Assembly (NCBI GenBank): GCA_963930055.1
Contig: CAWVKS010000001.1
Span: 1-64,000 of the forward strand
Direction: 5' to 3'
Origin: Pullichristensenella sp963930055
GTDB taxonomy: Bacteria; Bacillota; Clostridia; Christensenellales; Aristaeellaceae
DNA: 64,000 nt
This document shows, in pieces, positions 24,982-32,969 of the stretch. Within the stretch, counting starts at the first letter, position 1. The number at the start of each line of letters is the position of its first letter. A program made the translations under genes and the position numbers. The notes below the pieces were generated by a model. That model was not told the DNA's origin. It saw nothing but the letters and a program-made list of their open reading frames with translations, and did not search any database.

Positions 24982-25091
24982 GCGACAAATATACACAAAA
25001 ACGCTTTCCGCCATCCTGCATGGTATGCACAAAAGCGCGTATATAAGGCGAAAATACCGCATAAATAGTGGCATATACTGCATATTTGCAT
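24960..25091. promoter_or_regulatory. Cluster of TGCAT/ATGCA motifs upstream of the dipeptidase gene
   Basis: Six TGCAT/ATGCA pentamers occur in 132 bp: TGCAT-n4-ATGCA (24960-24973), TGCAT-n3-ATGCA (25017-25029), and TGCAT at 25079-25083 and 25087-25091. The first pair is inside the promoter spacer. The stretch is AT-rich and otherwise gene-free. Confidence 0.4.
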
Positions 25092-25094
25092 GTA

Positions 25095-25140
25095 AAAAAT
25101 GCGTTCGCAGTCAAAATACTCTGACTGCAAGCGCATTTTT
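25095..25140. terminator. Bidirectional terminator after recF
   Basis: AAAAATGCG-TTC-GCAGTCA pairs with TGACTGC-AAG-CGCATTTTT (16 paired bases with a 3-nt internal loop), A-run and T-run at the two ends. Confidence 0.85.
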
Positions 25141-25148
25141 ATCCACGT

Positions 25149-26210
25149 TCACGCCTGCTTGAGGCACGCGCCTTCCACGCGCACGACCATGCCCGCCCGC
25201 GCCCCGGCGATGTCGGCCACATCCGTGCAGGTGACGATGGTCTGGATGCCCTCCAGATGGGCAAGCAGCCGCCTGCGCCGCTCGGGGTCCAGTTCGCTCA
25301 TCACGTCGTCCAGCAACAGCACCGGCGCTTCGCCGCTCTCTGCGCGTACCACGTCCAGCTCCGCCAGCCGCAGAGACAGCGCCGCCGTCCGCTGCTGCCC
25401 CTGCGAGCCGAACAGCCGCAGTTCGCGCCCGTCCACGCAGAAGCGCACGTCGTCGCGGTGCACGCCGGCGCTGGTGGTCATGCGCCGCGCGTCCACTTCG
25501 CGCGTGCGCAGCAGGGCCGCGCGCAGGTCGCCATCGCCCACGTTGGGCGCGTAGGCGATGGAGAGCCTTTCCCGCTCGCGGGCGATGTCGCCGTGCGTGC
25601 GCGCCGCCGCCTCGTTGAGGCGCTCAATGTAGTCCGCGCGCGCGGCCATGATGCGCGCCCCCTCGCGGCAGAGCTGCTCATCCCAGCTGTCCAGCGTCTC
25701 CAGGCTGCCCGTGCGCAAAAGCTCGTTGCGCTGCTTGAGCGCGCGGGCGTAGCGCTGCAGGGCATAATAATACGAAGGCCGTATCTGCGAAAGGGCGATG
25801 TCCATGAACCGCCGCCGCTCGCCCGGCCCGTCCTTGATCAGCCGCAGGTCCTCCGGGGAGAACAACACCCCGGTCACATGCCCCATCAGTTCCCCGGAGC
25901 GGGCGATCTCCGAGCCGTTGACGCGGATCTTGCGCCGCCCGGCCAGGGGGATGACGATGTCCACATCGTGCGTGCCGTCGCGCCGCTCGGCCTCCACGCA
26001 TACGCGGCAGAAGTCCGCGCCCCAGCGCACCAGTTCGCGGTCCTGCCGCGTGCGGTGCGAGCGCCCCGTGCAGCAGAGGTAGATAGCTTCCAGAAGGTTG
26101 GTCTTGCCCTGCGCATTGTCCCCGGCCAGCACCGTTACGCCCGCGCAGGGCCGGAGCTCCGCGCGCGCGTAGTTGCGGTAATCGGTAAGTTCGAGGGACA
26201 GTATGCGCAT
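25149..26210 (-). CDS. recF: DNA replication/repair protein RecF
   Basis: A 353-residue SMC-like ATPase that loads RecA at gaps with RecOR. Walker A GDNAQGKTNLLEAIYL (about residues 30-45), the signature region FGSQGQQRTAALSLRLAEL and Walker B VLLLDDVMSELD are intact. ATG 26210 has AAGGAG 4 bases upstream. recF usually sits with dnaA-dnaN-gyrB near the origin; here it follows prfC and typA and has its own flanking terminators, with no replication genes nearby. Some relatives keep recF and gyrB together; neither dnaN nor gyrB is seen here. Confidence 0.96.
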   Translation of the reverse strand: MRILSLELTDYRNYARAELRPCAGVTVLAGDNAQGKTNLLEAIYLCCTGRSHRTRQDRELVRWGADFCRVCVEAERRDGTHDVDIVIPLAGRRKIRVNGSEIARSGELMGHVTGVLFSPEDLRLIKDGPGERRRFMDIALSQIRPSYYYALQRYARALKQRNELLRTGSLETLDSWDEQLCREGARIMAARADYIERLNEAAARTHGDIARERERLSIAYAPNVGDGDLRAALLRTREVDARRMTTSAGVHRDDVRFCVDGRELRLFGSQGQQRTAALSLRLAELDVVRAESGEAPVLLLDDVMSELDPERRRRLLAHLEGIQTIVTCTDVADIAGARAGMVVRVEGACLKQA

Positions 26211-26225
26211 GGCGCTCCTTTCAAA

Positions 26226-26251
26226 GAACGCCCCCGCGACAGGGGGCGTTC
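26226..26251 (-). terminator. Hairpin between typA and recF
   Basis: A 10-bp perfect stem (GAACGCCCCC / GGGGGCGTTC) with a 6-nt loop; followed on the minus strand by TTTGAAAGGAG, the recF ribosome site, so it probably only partly terminates. Confidence 0.7.
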
Positions 26252-26264
26252 GGTCCAAAGCCGG

Positions 26265-28097
26265 TCAGCCCTGCTTTTTGCGGCTTTCCAGCTTCTTGCG
26301 CATCTCGGCGTTGAGCACGCGCTTGCGCATGCGGATGGACTTGGGGGTGATCTCCACCAGTTCGTCGTCGTCGATGAATTCCAGCGCTTCCTCCATGGTG
26401 GGGATGTGCACGTTGGTGATCTTCAGCGCTTCCTCGGCGGCGGCGGAGTTGCGGCTGTTGGTCATGTGCTTTTTCTTGCAGACGTTGACGTCGATGTCGC
26501 CCGGCCGGGAATTGCGGCCGACGATCATGCCGGAATAGACCTTCGCGCCCGGCTCGATGAACAACTCGCCGCGGTCCTGCGCAGAGAACAGCGCGTAGCT
26601 CGTGGCCTCGCCAGTCTCAAAGGCGACCAGGGAACCGCACAGCCGCGTGGGGATCTCGCCCTTCACCGGCTCGTAGCACTCGAACACGGCGCTCATCACG
26701 CCTTCGCCGTGCGTGTCGGTGAGGAAATCGCTGCGGTAGCCGAACAGCCCGCGCGAGGGGATGAGGAACTCCAGACGCATGCGGTCCTGCCCGTGCATGC
26801 TGGCAAGCGTGCCGCGCCGCCTGCCCAGTTTTTCGATGACCACGCCGGAATACTCGGTGGGCACGTCGCACACCACGCGCTCGATCGGCTCGCACTGCAC
26901 GCCGTCGATCTCCTTGTACAAAACCACCGGCTTGGTCACCTGGAACTCATAGCCCTGCCGCCGCATCGTCTCGATGAGTATGGAAAGATGCAATTCGCCG
27001 CGCCCGGAAACGCGGAAGGCGTCCGTAGTCTCGGTGTCCTCCACGCGCAGGGAAACGTCGGTCTGCATCTCCTTCATCAGCCGCGCGCGCAAATGGCGCG
27101 AGGTGACAAACTGGCCCTCCGTGCCGGCGAAGGGGCTGTCGTTGACGCAGAAGGTCATGGAAACGGTCGGCTCGTCGATCTTCACAAACGGCAGAGGCTC
27201 GGCCATGGCCGGGTCGCAGATGGTGTCACCGATGAAGAGCTCGTCAAAGCCGGAAACGGCCACGATATCGCCCACGCGGGCGCTCTCGCAGGGCACGCGC
27301 TTGAGCCCGTCGAACTCGTACAGTCCGCCCAGCCGCGCCGCCGGGGAAGTAAAGCTCGAACCGTAGGCGCAGCGGATGGCCATCTGTCCCGCCTGTATGC
27401 CGCCGCGTTCGATGCGGCCGATGCCGATGCGCCCCACGTAGTCGTTGTAGTCGATGGTGGAGATGAGCAGCTGCAAGGGCGCGTCCGGGTCGCCCTCCGG
27501 CGCGGGGATATGGGAGAGTATGGCGTCAAACAGCGGCCGCAGGTCCTTGCCTGGCACCTGCCAATCGGTCGTGGCCGTGCCGTCGCGGCCGGAGGCAAAG
27601 ACGATGGGGCTGTCGAGCTGTTCGTCGGAAGCGTCCAGCTCCAAAAGCAGTTCCAGCGTCTCGTCCACCACCTCGGCGCAGCGCGCGTCGGGGCGGTCGG
27701 TCTTGTTGACGACGATGATGACCTTGAGGTTCAACTCCAGCGCCTTTTTCAAAACGAAGCGCGTCTGCGGCATCGGCCCCTCAAAGGAATCCACCAGCAG
27801 CAAAACGCCGCTGACCATCTTGAGCACGCGCTCCACCTCGCCGGAAAAGTCGGCGTGGCCGGGGGTGTCCACGATGTTGATGCGCACGCCTTCGTAGTGT
27901 ACGGCGGTGTTCTTGGAAAGTATGGTGATGCCGCGCTCGCGCTCCAGGTCGTTGGAATCCATCACGCGCTCGGCCACCTGCTGGTTTTTGCGGAACACGC
28001 CGCCCTGCTTGAGCATTTCGTCCACCAGCGTGGTCTTGCCGTGGTCCACGTGGGCGATGATGGCGATGTTGCGAATGTCGTCTCTTACGATGTTCAC
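26265..28097 (-). CDS. typA: Ribosome-associated translational GTPase TypA/BipA
   Basis: A 610-residue translation-factor GTPase. G1 AHVDHGKTTLVDEML (about residues 12-26), DTPGHADFSGEVERVLKM, NKTDRPDAR and the TypA-specific C-terminal segment GMIVGRNSRPGDIDVNVCKKKHMTN are clear. It helps large-subunit assembly and stress adaptation. GTG 28097 is used because GGAGC lies 8 bases before it and the protein then begins at the usual NIVRDDIRNIAII. It follows prfC after 16 bases, forming an operon. Confidence 0.97.
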   Translation of the reverse strand: MNIVRDDIRNIAIIAHVDHGKTTLVDEMLKQGGVFRKNQQVAERVMDSNDLERERGITILSKNTAVHYEGVRINIVDTPGHADFSGEVERVLKMVSGVLLLVDSFEGPMPQTRFVLKKALELNLKVIIVVNKTDRPDARCAEVVDETLELLLELDASDEQLDSPIVFASGRDGTATTDWQVPGKDLRPLFDAILSHIPAPEGDPDAPLQLLISTIDYNDYVGRIGIGRIERGGIQAGQMAIRCAYGSSFTSPAARLGGLYEFDGLKRVPCESARVGDIVAVSGFDELFIGDTICDPAMAEPLPFVKIDEPTVSMTFCVNDSPFAGTEGQFVTSRHLRARLMKEMQTDVSLRVEDTETTDAFRVSGRGELHLSILIETMRRQGYEFQVTKPVVLYKEIDGVQCEPIERVVCDVPTEYSGVVIEKLGRRRGTLASMHGQDRMRLEFLIPSRGLFGYRSDFLTDTHGEGVMSAVFECYEPVKGEIPTRLCGSLVAFETGEATSYALFSAQDRGELFIEPGAKVYSGMIVGRNSRPGDIDVNVCKKKHMTNSRNSAAAEEALKITNVHIPTMEEALEFIDDDELVEITPKSIRMRKRVLNAEMRKKLESRKKQG

Positions 28098-28113
28098 AGA
28101 TAAAGCTCCTTTG

Positions 28114-29727
28114 TCACACAAGGTCGTCGGCGGTCATGCGGTCGGCAGTCTCCGCGAGCACGAGGCCCTCGTTGTTCTCGCAGGCCAGGCGGATGGACCA
28201 CTCGTTTTCAAACATCAGTACGTCGCGCCCGGCGCGGTCGATGGCGGGCACGGTGGTGGAGGTCAGCCGCAATTTGTCCGGCGGCTTCGGGGTCTGAACG
28301 ATCCAGCGCACGAAGCGGAAGGGCAGGTTTTCGCGCAGTATGTTCACGCCGTACTCGCTCTTTAAGCGGTATTCCAGCACGTCCATCTGCAATACGCCCA
28401 CCACGCCGGCGATCATCTCCTCGCGGCCGATGTTGGGGCGCTTGAAGGTCTGGATGGCGCCCTCCTGCGAAAGCTGGGAGACGCCCTTCAAAAACTGCTT
28501 GCGCTTCATCGAATCCTCGGGGCTGACGCGGCAGAAGAACTCCGGCGCGAACAGGGGGATGCCCTGATAGCGCACGGGCGCGCCGGTGCACAATGTGTCG
28601 CCCAGGCGGAAGATGCCGGGGTCAAACAGGCCGATGATGTCGCCGGGGTAGGCGGTCTCCACCGTCTCGTGTTCCTGCGCCATGAACTGCTGCGGCTGCG
28701 CCAGTTTGACCTTCTCGCCCGAGGAGGAGTGCCACACGGTCATGCCCTTTTCAAACACGCCGGAGCACACGCGCATGAACGCCAGCCGGTCGCGGTGCGC
28801 CGGGTTCATGTTGGCCTGTATCTTGAAGATGAAGCCGGTGAACTTCTCGTCCGTCGGCTCGATGACGCCGTGGTCGGAAACGCGCGGCGTGGGCGACTTC
28901 GTGTAGGAAAGGAAGCGCTTCAAAAACGGCTCCACGCCGAAGTTGTTGCTCGCCGAGCCGAAGAACATGGGGGTGAGCTTGCCTTCGAGGATCATGTCCA
29001 GGTCGAAGGGGTCGCCGGCCACGTCCAAAAGCTCCACGTCCTCCAAAAGCTTATCGTAATAGCTCTGCCCGATGGCCTCGGGAAGATGGGGGTCGTCCAG
29101 GGCGATCGTCTCCACTTCCACCTGTTTCTGCCCGTGGTCGCCGCCGCGGTAGAGTTCCACCACGCGCGTGTCGCGGTGGTACACGCCCTGAAAATCGCCG
29201 TGGATGCCGATGGGCCAGTTGACCGGACAGGAGCGTATGCCCAGCACGTTCTCCAGTTCCTCCATCAGCTCGAACGGGTCGCGCCCGGCGCGGTCGAGCT
29301 TGTTGACGAATGTGAAAATGGGGATGGAGCGCATGCGGCACACCTTGAACAGCTTGATGGTCTGCTCCTCCACGCCCTTGGCGTTGTCGATGAGCATCAC
29401 GGCGCTGTCGGCGGCCACCAGCGTGCGGTAGGTATCCTCGGAAAAGTCCTGATGGCCGGGCGTATCCAGTATGTTGATGCGGAAGCCGTCAAAGTCGAAC
29501 TGCATCGCCGAGGACGTCACCGAAATGCCGCGCTGCTTTTCGATCTCCATCCAGTCCGAAGTCGCGTGGCGGGCGGCCTTGCGCGCCTTGACCGAGCCGG
29601 CCTGGCGGATGGCGCCGCCGTAGAGCAGCAGTTTTTCCGTCAGCGTGGTCTTGCCCGCGTCGGGGTGGGAGATGATGGCGAACGTGCGCCTGCGCGCCAC
29701 TTCCGCCGGAAGCTCCGGGTGCAGCAT
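28114..29727 (-). CDS. prfC: Peptide chain release factor 3
   Basis: A 537-residue RF3 GTPase that recycles RF1/RF2 after termination. Marks: AIISHPDAGKTTLTEKLLLYG with the SHPDAGKTT P-loop, KQRGISVTSS, DTPGHQDFSEDTYRTL, NKLDRAGRDPFEL and the RF3-specific RFLSYTKSPTPR. Length is typical. ATG 29727 has AGGAAGG ahead. First gene of the prfC-typA unit, with its own promoter. Confidence 0.97.
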   Translation of the reverse strand: MLHPELPAEVARRRTFAIISHPDAGKTTLTEKLLLYGGAIRQAGSVKARKAARHATSDWMEIEKQRGISVTSSAMQFDFDGFRINILDTPGHQDFSEDTYRTLVAADSAVMLIDNAKGVEEQTIKLFKVCRMRSIPIFTFVNKLDRAGRDPFELMEELENVLGIRSCPVNWPIGIHGDFQGVYHRDTRVVELYRGGDHGQKQVEVETIALDDPHLPEAIGQSYYDKLLEDVELLDVAGDPFDLDMILEGKLTPMFFGSASNNFGVEPFLKRFLSYTKSPTPRVSDHGVIEPTDEKFTGFIFKIQANMNPAHRDRLAFMRVCSGVFEKGMTVWHSSSGEKVKLAQPQQFMAQEHETVETAYPGDIIGLFDPGIFRLGDTLCTGAPVRYQGIPLFAPEFFCRVSPEDSMKRKQFLKGVSQLSQEGAIQTFKRPNIGREEMIAGVVGVLQMDVLEYRLKSEYGVNILRENLPFRFVRWIVQTPKPPDKLRLTSTTVPAIDRAGRDVLMFENEWSIRLACENNEGLVLAETADRMTADDLV

Positions 29728-29761
29728 GTGCCTTCCTCCAAGTCAAAAAATCACAACCTAT

Positions 29762-29791
29762 ATTCTAAACGCGCCGGGGAACGTGTGTCAA
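29762..29791 (-). promoter_or_regulatory. Promoter of prfC-typA
   Basis: Minus strand TTGACA (29786-29791), 18-bp spacer, TAGAAT (29762-29767), 34 bases before the prfC ATG. Confidence 0.75.
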
Positions 29792-29852
29792 TCCCGCGCG
29801 GCGGCGATTTGCGTTAATTCCTCTGAAGTGAAGAAATTTTTCTTTGGAGGGG

Positions 29853-29881
29853 TTGACGTTTCGCGGCCGCGGGGCTATGAT
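29853..29881 (+). promoter_or_regulatory. Promoter of mgtE and its leader
   Basis: TTGACG (29853-29858), 17-bp spacer, TATGAT (29876-29881); expected start near 29888, giving an untranslated leader of about 235 nt. Confidence 0.8.
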
Positions 29882-29887
29882 AAAGGG

Positions 29888-30124
29888 GTAGGAATTTCCT
29901 GCATCCATTCTGATCCCGGGAGGTGGCAAGGCGTGGACGACGGCGCTAGATGTGTGTCCAGTGAAGGCGTTCCCCGAAGTTGGCTCGTCCGCCCTGCCGC
30001 GGACTGACGCTTCCCGGAAGGCCGTCATTCTCAAACATCTGTCGAAACGTCGCAAACACAGCACGTCGAGGGGCGGTGTGCTGTTTTCATGCGTTTCTGA
30101 ACAAACGGAGGGAGGATGAAGCCG
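29888..30124 (+). promoter_or_regulatory. Long structured leader of mgtE, candidate Mg2+ riboswitch or attenuator
   Basis: This 237-nt untranslated stretch can form a long-range helix between 29925-29940 (GGCAAGGCGTGGACGA) and 29985-29998 (TCGTCCGCCCTGCC), a local hairpin 30005-30025 (GACGCTTCC / GGAAG..CGTC) and a terminator-like stem ACAGCAC / GTGCTGT followed by TTTTC at about 30058-30086. mgtE genes are often controlled by Mg2+-sensing leaders, but the conserved M-box core (GTTAGGTGAGGCTCCT-like) was not found, so either a diverged or another element is present. Confidence 0.5.
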
Positions 30125-31504
30125 ATGGATTTTGAAAAGATCCGCGCGCGCCTGGATAAGCTCGTGGCCGAAGGCCGCAAGGGCGAACTGCGCGGCGCGC
30201 TCTCCATGCTCAACGAGGTGGACATCGCTGAGTACATGGAGGAACTTGACAATGAAAAAATGCTGATGGTGTTCAGGCTCCTGCCCAAGGACATCGCGGC
30301 AGACGTATTTGCCTATATGGACGCCGACCAGCGCCAGCGCGTCATCGAGGCCATGGACGATAACGAGGCCGTGCGCCTGGTGGACGATATGTTTATCGAC
30401 GACGCCGTGGACTTTCTGGAAGAGCTGCCCGCGGGCGTGGTCAAGCGCGTCCTGAAGGGCTGCGACGCGGAGAAGCGCGCCCTCATTAACCAGTTTTTGC
30501 GCTACCCGGAAAACAGCGCCGGCTCGATCATGACCATCGAGTACATGGAACTGCACGTGGGCACCACCGTGGGCGAGGCCATGGCGGAGATCCGCCGCAC
30601 CGGCCTTGACAAGGAGACGATCTACACGCTCTATGTGCTCGACGCCCAGCGCAAGTTGCTCGGCACGCTGCCGCTGCGCAAGCTGCTCCTGGCGCAGGAC
30701 GATGTAAAGGTGGAAACGCTGATGAACCAGCAGTTCGTCTGCGTCCACACCACCGACGACCAGGAACTCGTCGCCGACACCGTGCGCAAGTACGACCTCA
30801 TTTCCATTCCCGTGGTCGATCACGAGGAGCGCATGATCGGCATCATCACCATCGACGATATCGTCGACGTCATCGAAGAGGAGAACACCGAGGACTTTGA
30901 AAAAATGGCCGCCATGCTCCCCTCGGAGGACGAATACCTCAAGACCGGCGTTTTGACGCTGGCCAAAAACCGCATGCCGTGGCTGTTGTTTTTGATGATC
31001 TCCGCCATCTTCACCGGCATGATCATCACCCACTACGAGGACGCGCTCAAGACCTCGGCCTTCGGCGTGGTGCTCACCGCCTGCATCCCCATGCTGATGG
31101 GCGCGGGCGGCAACTGCGGTTCGCAGGCCTCGACGCTGACCATCCGCGGCCTCGCCCTCGGCGAGGTGGAACTCAAGGACATCTTCAAGCTCCTCTGGAA
31201 GGAGGTGCGCGTCGGCCTCATCGTCGGCGCGGCGCTCTCGCTGGTCACGTTCGCGCTCTACACCTTCTGGCTCGGCGATATGGACGCGACCATCGCCCAG
31301 CGCATCCCCACCGCCCTGACCATCGCCGTGGCGGTGTACATCACCGTCATCGTCGCCAAGGCCATCGGCTGTACGCTGCCGCTTCTGGCCAAGGCCGTCC
31401 ACCTGGACCCCGCCCTCATGGCCAGCCCGCTGATCACCACCATCGTGGATATCTGCTCGCTGCTGGTGCTCTTCTCGGTGGCCACGGAGGTTTTGCACGT
31501 ATAA
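30125..31504 (+). CDS. mgtE: Magnesium transporter MgtE
   Basis: A 459-residue Mg2+ channel. N-domain (about residues 20-120, with LPKDIAADVFAYMD), two CBS domains (about 125-250; VCVHTTDDQELVADTVRKYDL, IGIITIDDIVDVI), a plug helix and five membrane helices (about 275-455) with the selectivity region PMLMGAGGNCGSQAS are all present. ATG 30125 is preferred: GGAGG ends 9 bases before it, while ATG 30116 abuts the same GGAGG. Cytosolic Mg2+ closes the channel through the N and CBS domains. A 5' leader probably adds RNA-level control. Monocistronic. Confidence 0.96.
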   Translation: MDFEKIRARLDKLVAEGRKGELRGALSMLNEVDIAEYMEELDNEKMLMVFRLLPKDIAADVFAYMDADQRQRVIEAMDDNEAVRLVDDMFIDDAVDFLEELPAGVVKRVLKGCDAEKRALINQFLRYPENSAGSIMTIEYMELHVGTTVGEAMAEIRRTGLDKETIYTLYVLDAQRKLLGTLPLRKLLLAQDDVKVETLMNQQFVCVHTTDDQELVADTVRKYDLISIPVVDHEERMIGIITIDDIVDVIEEENTEDFEKMAAMLPSEDEYLKTGVLTLAKNRMPWLLFLMISAIFTGMIITHYEDALKTSAFGVVLTACIPMLMGAGGNCGSQASTLTIRGLALGEVELKDIFKLLWKEVRVGLIVGAALSLVTFALYTFWLGDMDATIAQRIPTALTIAVAVYITVIVAKAIGCTLPLLAKAVHLDPALMASPLITTIVDICSLLVLFSVATEVLHV

Positions 31505-31522
31505 ACAATAAAACGCGAAAGT

Positions 31523-31548
31523 GCGCCGCGAAAAACGGCGCTCTTTTT
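31523..31548 (+). terminator. Terminator of mgtE
   Basis: GCGCCG / CGGCGC stem, A-rich loop, then TCTTTTT. Confidence 0.7.
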
Positions 31549-31571
31549 GCGAAAACATTTGGAGGACTGCC

Positions 31572-32294
31572 ATGAAAGAAGTGCTTGGCTGCCTGCGCCG
31601 CGCCGACGAGGATTTCCGCATGATCGCCCCGGGCGACCACGTCGCCGTCGGCGTCTCCGGGGGCAAGGACAGTTTGCTGTTGCTCTACGCGCTCGCGCTC
31701 TACCGCCGCTTCTCGAAAAATCCCTACACGCTCACCGCCGTGACCCTCACCATGGGGCTTCAGCCCTTCGACCTCGGCGGCGTGCGCGCGCTCTGCGAAA
31801 CGCTGGACGTTCCCTATATCGTCCGCGAAACGGAGATCGGCAAGGTCATCTTCGAGGAGCGCAAGGAGAAAAACCCCTGCTCCCTGTGCGCGAAGATGCG
31901 CCGCGGCGCGCTGGTGGACCTCTGCCTCGAGGTCGGGGCCAACAAACTGGCGCTCGGCCATCACCGCGACGACGCCATTGAGACGCTCTTCCTCTCCATG
32001 CTCTACGAGGGGCGCATCCACACCTTCCACCCCGTCACGCACCTGACGCGCAAGGGCATCACGCAGATCCGTCCCCTGGTCTACCTGCCGGAGAAGCACG
32101 TTCTCCACATGGTGAAAACGCTGGGTCTGCCCGTCGTGCCCTCGCCCTGCCCGGCCAACGGCCGCACCAAGCGCGACGATGTACGCGAGCTTCTCAACGC
32201 CATCTGCCGCCGCAAGCCCGACGCGCGCGAGCTTTTGCTCTCCGCCTTGCAAAACGAGGCGCAATACGGCCTCTGGGAAAAACCGAAGGATTAA
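31572..32294 (+). CDS. TtcA-like PP-loop ATPase (tRNA thiolation/adenine nucleotide alpha hydrolase family)
   Basis: A 240-residue protein with the PP-loop SGGKDS (residues 29-34) that binds ATP to activate a tRNA or protein substrate. The CSLC pair (NPCSLCAKMRRG), LALGHHRDDAIETLFLSMLYEGR and the third cysteine in SPCPANG match the TtcA group, which carries a [4Fe-4S] cluster and makes 2-thiocytidine at position 32 of tRNA. ATG 31572 follows GGAGGACTGCC. It is a single gene between terminators. Some clostridial TtcA-like proteins have unknown targets, so the tRNA call is probable only. Confidence 0.88.
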   Translation: MKEVLGCLRRADEDFRMIAPGDHVAVGVSGGKDSLLLLYALALYRRFSKNPYTLTAVTLTMGLQPFDLGGVRALCETLDVPYIVRETEIGKVIFEERKEKNPCSLCAKMRRGALVDLCLEVGANKLALGHHRDDAIETLFLSMLYEGRIHTFHPVTHLTRKGITQIRPLVYLPEKHVLHMVKTLGLPVVPSPCPANGRTKRDDVRELLNAICRRKPDARELLLSALQNEAQYGLWEKPKD

Positions 32295-32298
32295 AAAA

Positions 32299-32333
32299 CG
32301 CCGCCGCGAGGACGTCCCCGCGACGGCGCTTTT
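32299..32333. terminator. Bidirectional terminator
   Basis: CGCCG-CCGCGAGGAC / GTCCCCGCG-ACGGCG hairpin with six A before and CTTTTC after, between convergent genes. Confidence 0.75.
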
Positions 32334-32338
32334 CGCCT

Positions 32339-32857
32339 TTACTTCCTTTTCCCGCGTATGCGCTCCGGCAGCGAGCAGTAAAGCGGCAGGATCACCACGC
32401 CGCCGGCGAGCATCGCCGCGCCCTGCACGCAGTTGCCGACCACCGAGCCGATGGCCGCTTCCACGCCGTAGAGCAGCGTGTCGGTGAGGAAGTACGCGCC
32501 CACCATGAACGCCGCCGTGAGCAAAAGCAGGGCGATGTTGCGCGCGCTGAAGCGTTTGGCCACCAGCCACTTGCCCATGAAAAAGCCCATCGCGCCCTTG
32601 ATGACCAGCGTGAACGGCGCGTAGGTCACATACCCCGCCAGAAGATCGGCGATGGCCGAGCCCAGGGCCGCAGGCGCCGCCGCGAACGGCCCCATCAGCA
32701 AGGAGGCGATGACGATGCCCACGTCGCCCAGATGCGCGTAGCCGCTGTGCATGGAAAGGAAAAACAGTATGTCCAGTCGCACATAGGCGGTCAAAAGCGC
32801 GATCAGCGCCGCCATCAGTCCGCCGTAGGCCAATCGCCGCGTCGTTTGATCTCTCAT
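32339..32857 (-). CDS. ECF transporter S component
   Basis: A 172-residue membrane protein with six predicted helices. The pattern ALIALLTAYVRLDILFFLSMHSGYAHLGDVGIVIASLLMGPFAA, then ALGSAIADLLAGYVTYAPFTLVIKGAMGF, is that of substrate-specific S components of energy-coupling-factor vitamin transporters (PF12822-like). ATG 32857 is chosen with GGGAGGGG at 7-8 bases. No ECF ATPases or T component are adjacent, so it would share a group II module coded elsewhere. No riboswitch is seen upstream; the vitamin is unknown. Confidence 0.85.
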   Translation of the reverse strand: MRDQTTRRLAYGGLMAALIALLTAYVRLDILFFLSMHSGYAHLGDVGIVIASLLMGPFAAAPAALGSAIADLLAGYVTYAPFTLVIKGAMGFFMGKWLVAKRFSARNIALLLLTAAFMVGAYFLTDTLLYGVEAAIGSVVGNCVQGAAMLAGGVVILPLYCSLPERIRGKRK

Positions 32858-32933
32858 AAACGCCCCTCCCTTTGTCCGTGCCACAATTATATCTACGCCG
32901 TGTTTAGATTGCCCGCGCGCTTTGGAAAAGTTA

Positions 32934-32963
32934 TTGCAACGCCCGCCATCCTGGTGCTATAAT
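32934..32963 (+). promoter_or_regulatory. Promoter giving a leaderless transcript for the histidine kinase
   Basis: TTGCAA (32934-32939), 18-bp spacer, TATAAT (32958-32963) with extended TGC. Only ATCCCC separates the -10 box from the ATG, so transcription should start at the A of the start codon. The block TGCTATAATATCCCCATG recurs exactly at 42953-42970. Confidence 0.85.
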
Positions 32964-32969
32964 ATCCCC

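Noticed and set aside
29888..30124. Standard M-box (ykoK) riboswitch
   Set aside because: The conserved GTTAGGTGAGGCTCCT-type core and other M-box landmarks were not found by eye, so only a generic structured leader is claimed.
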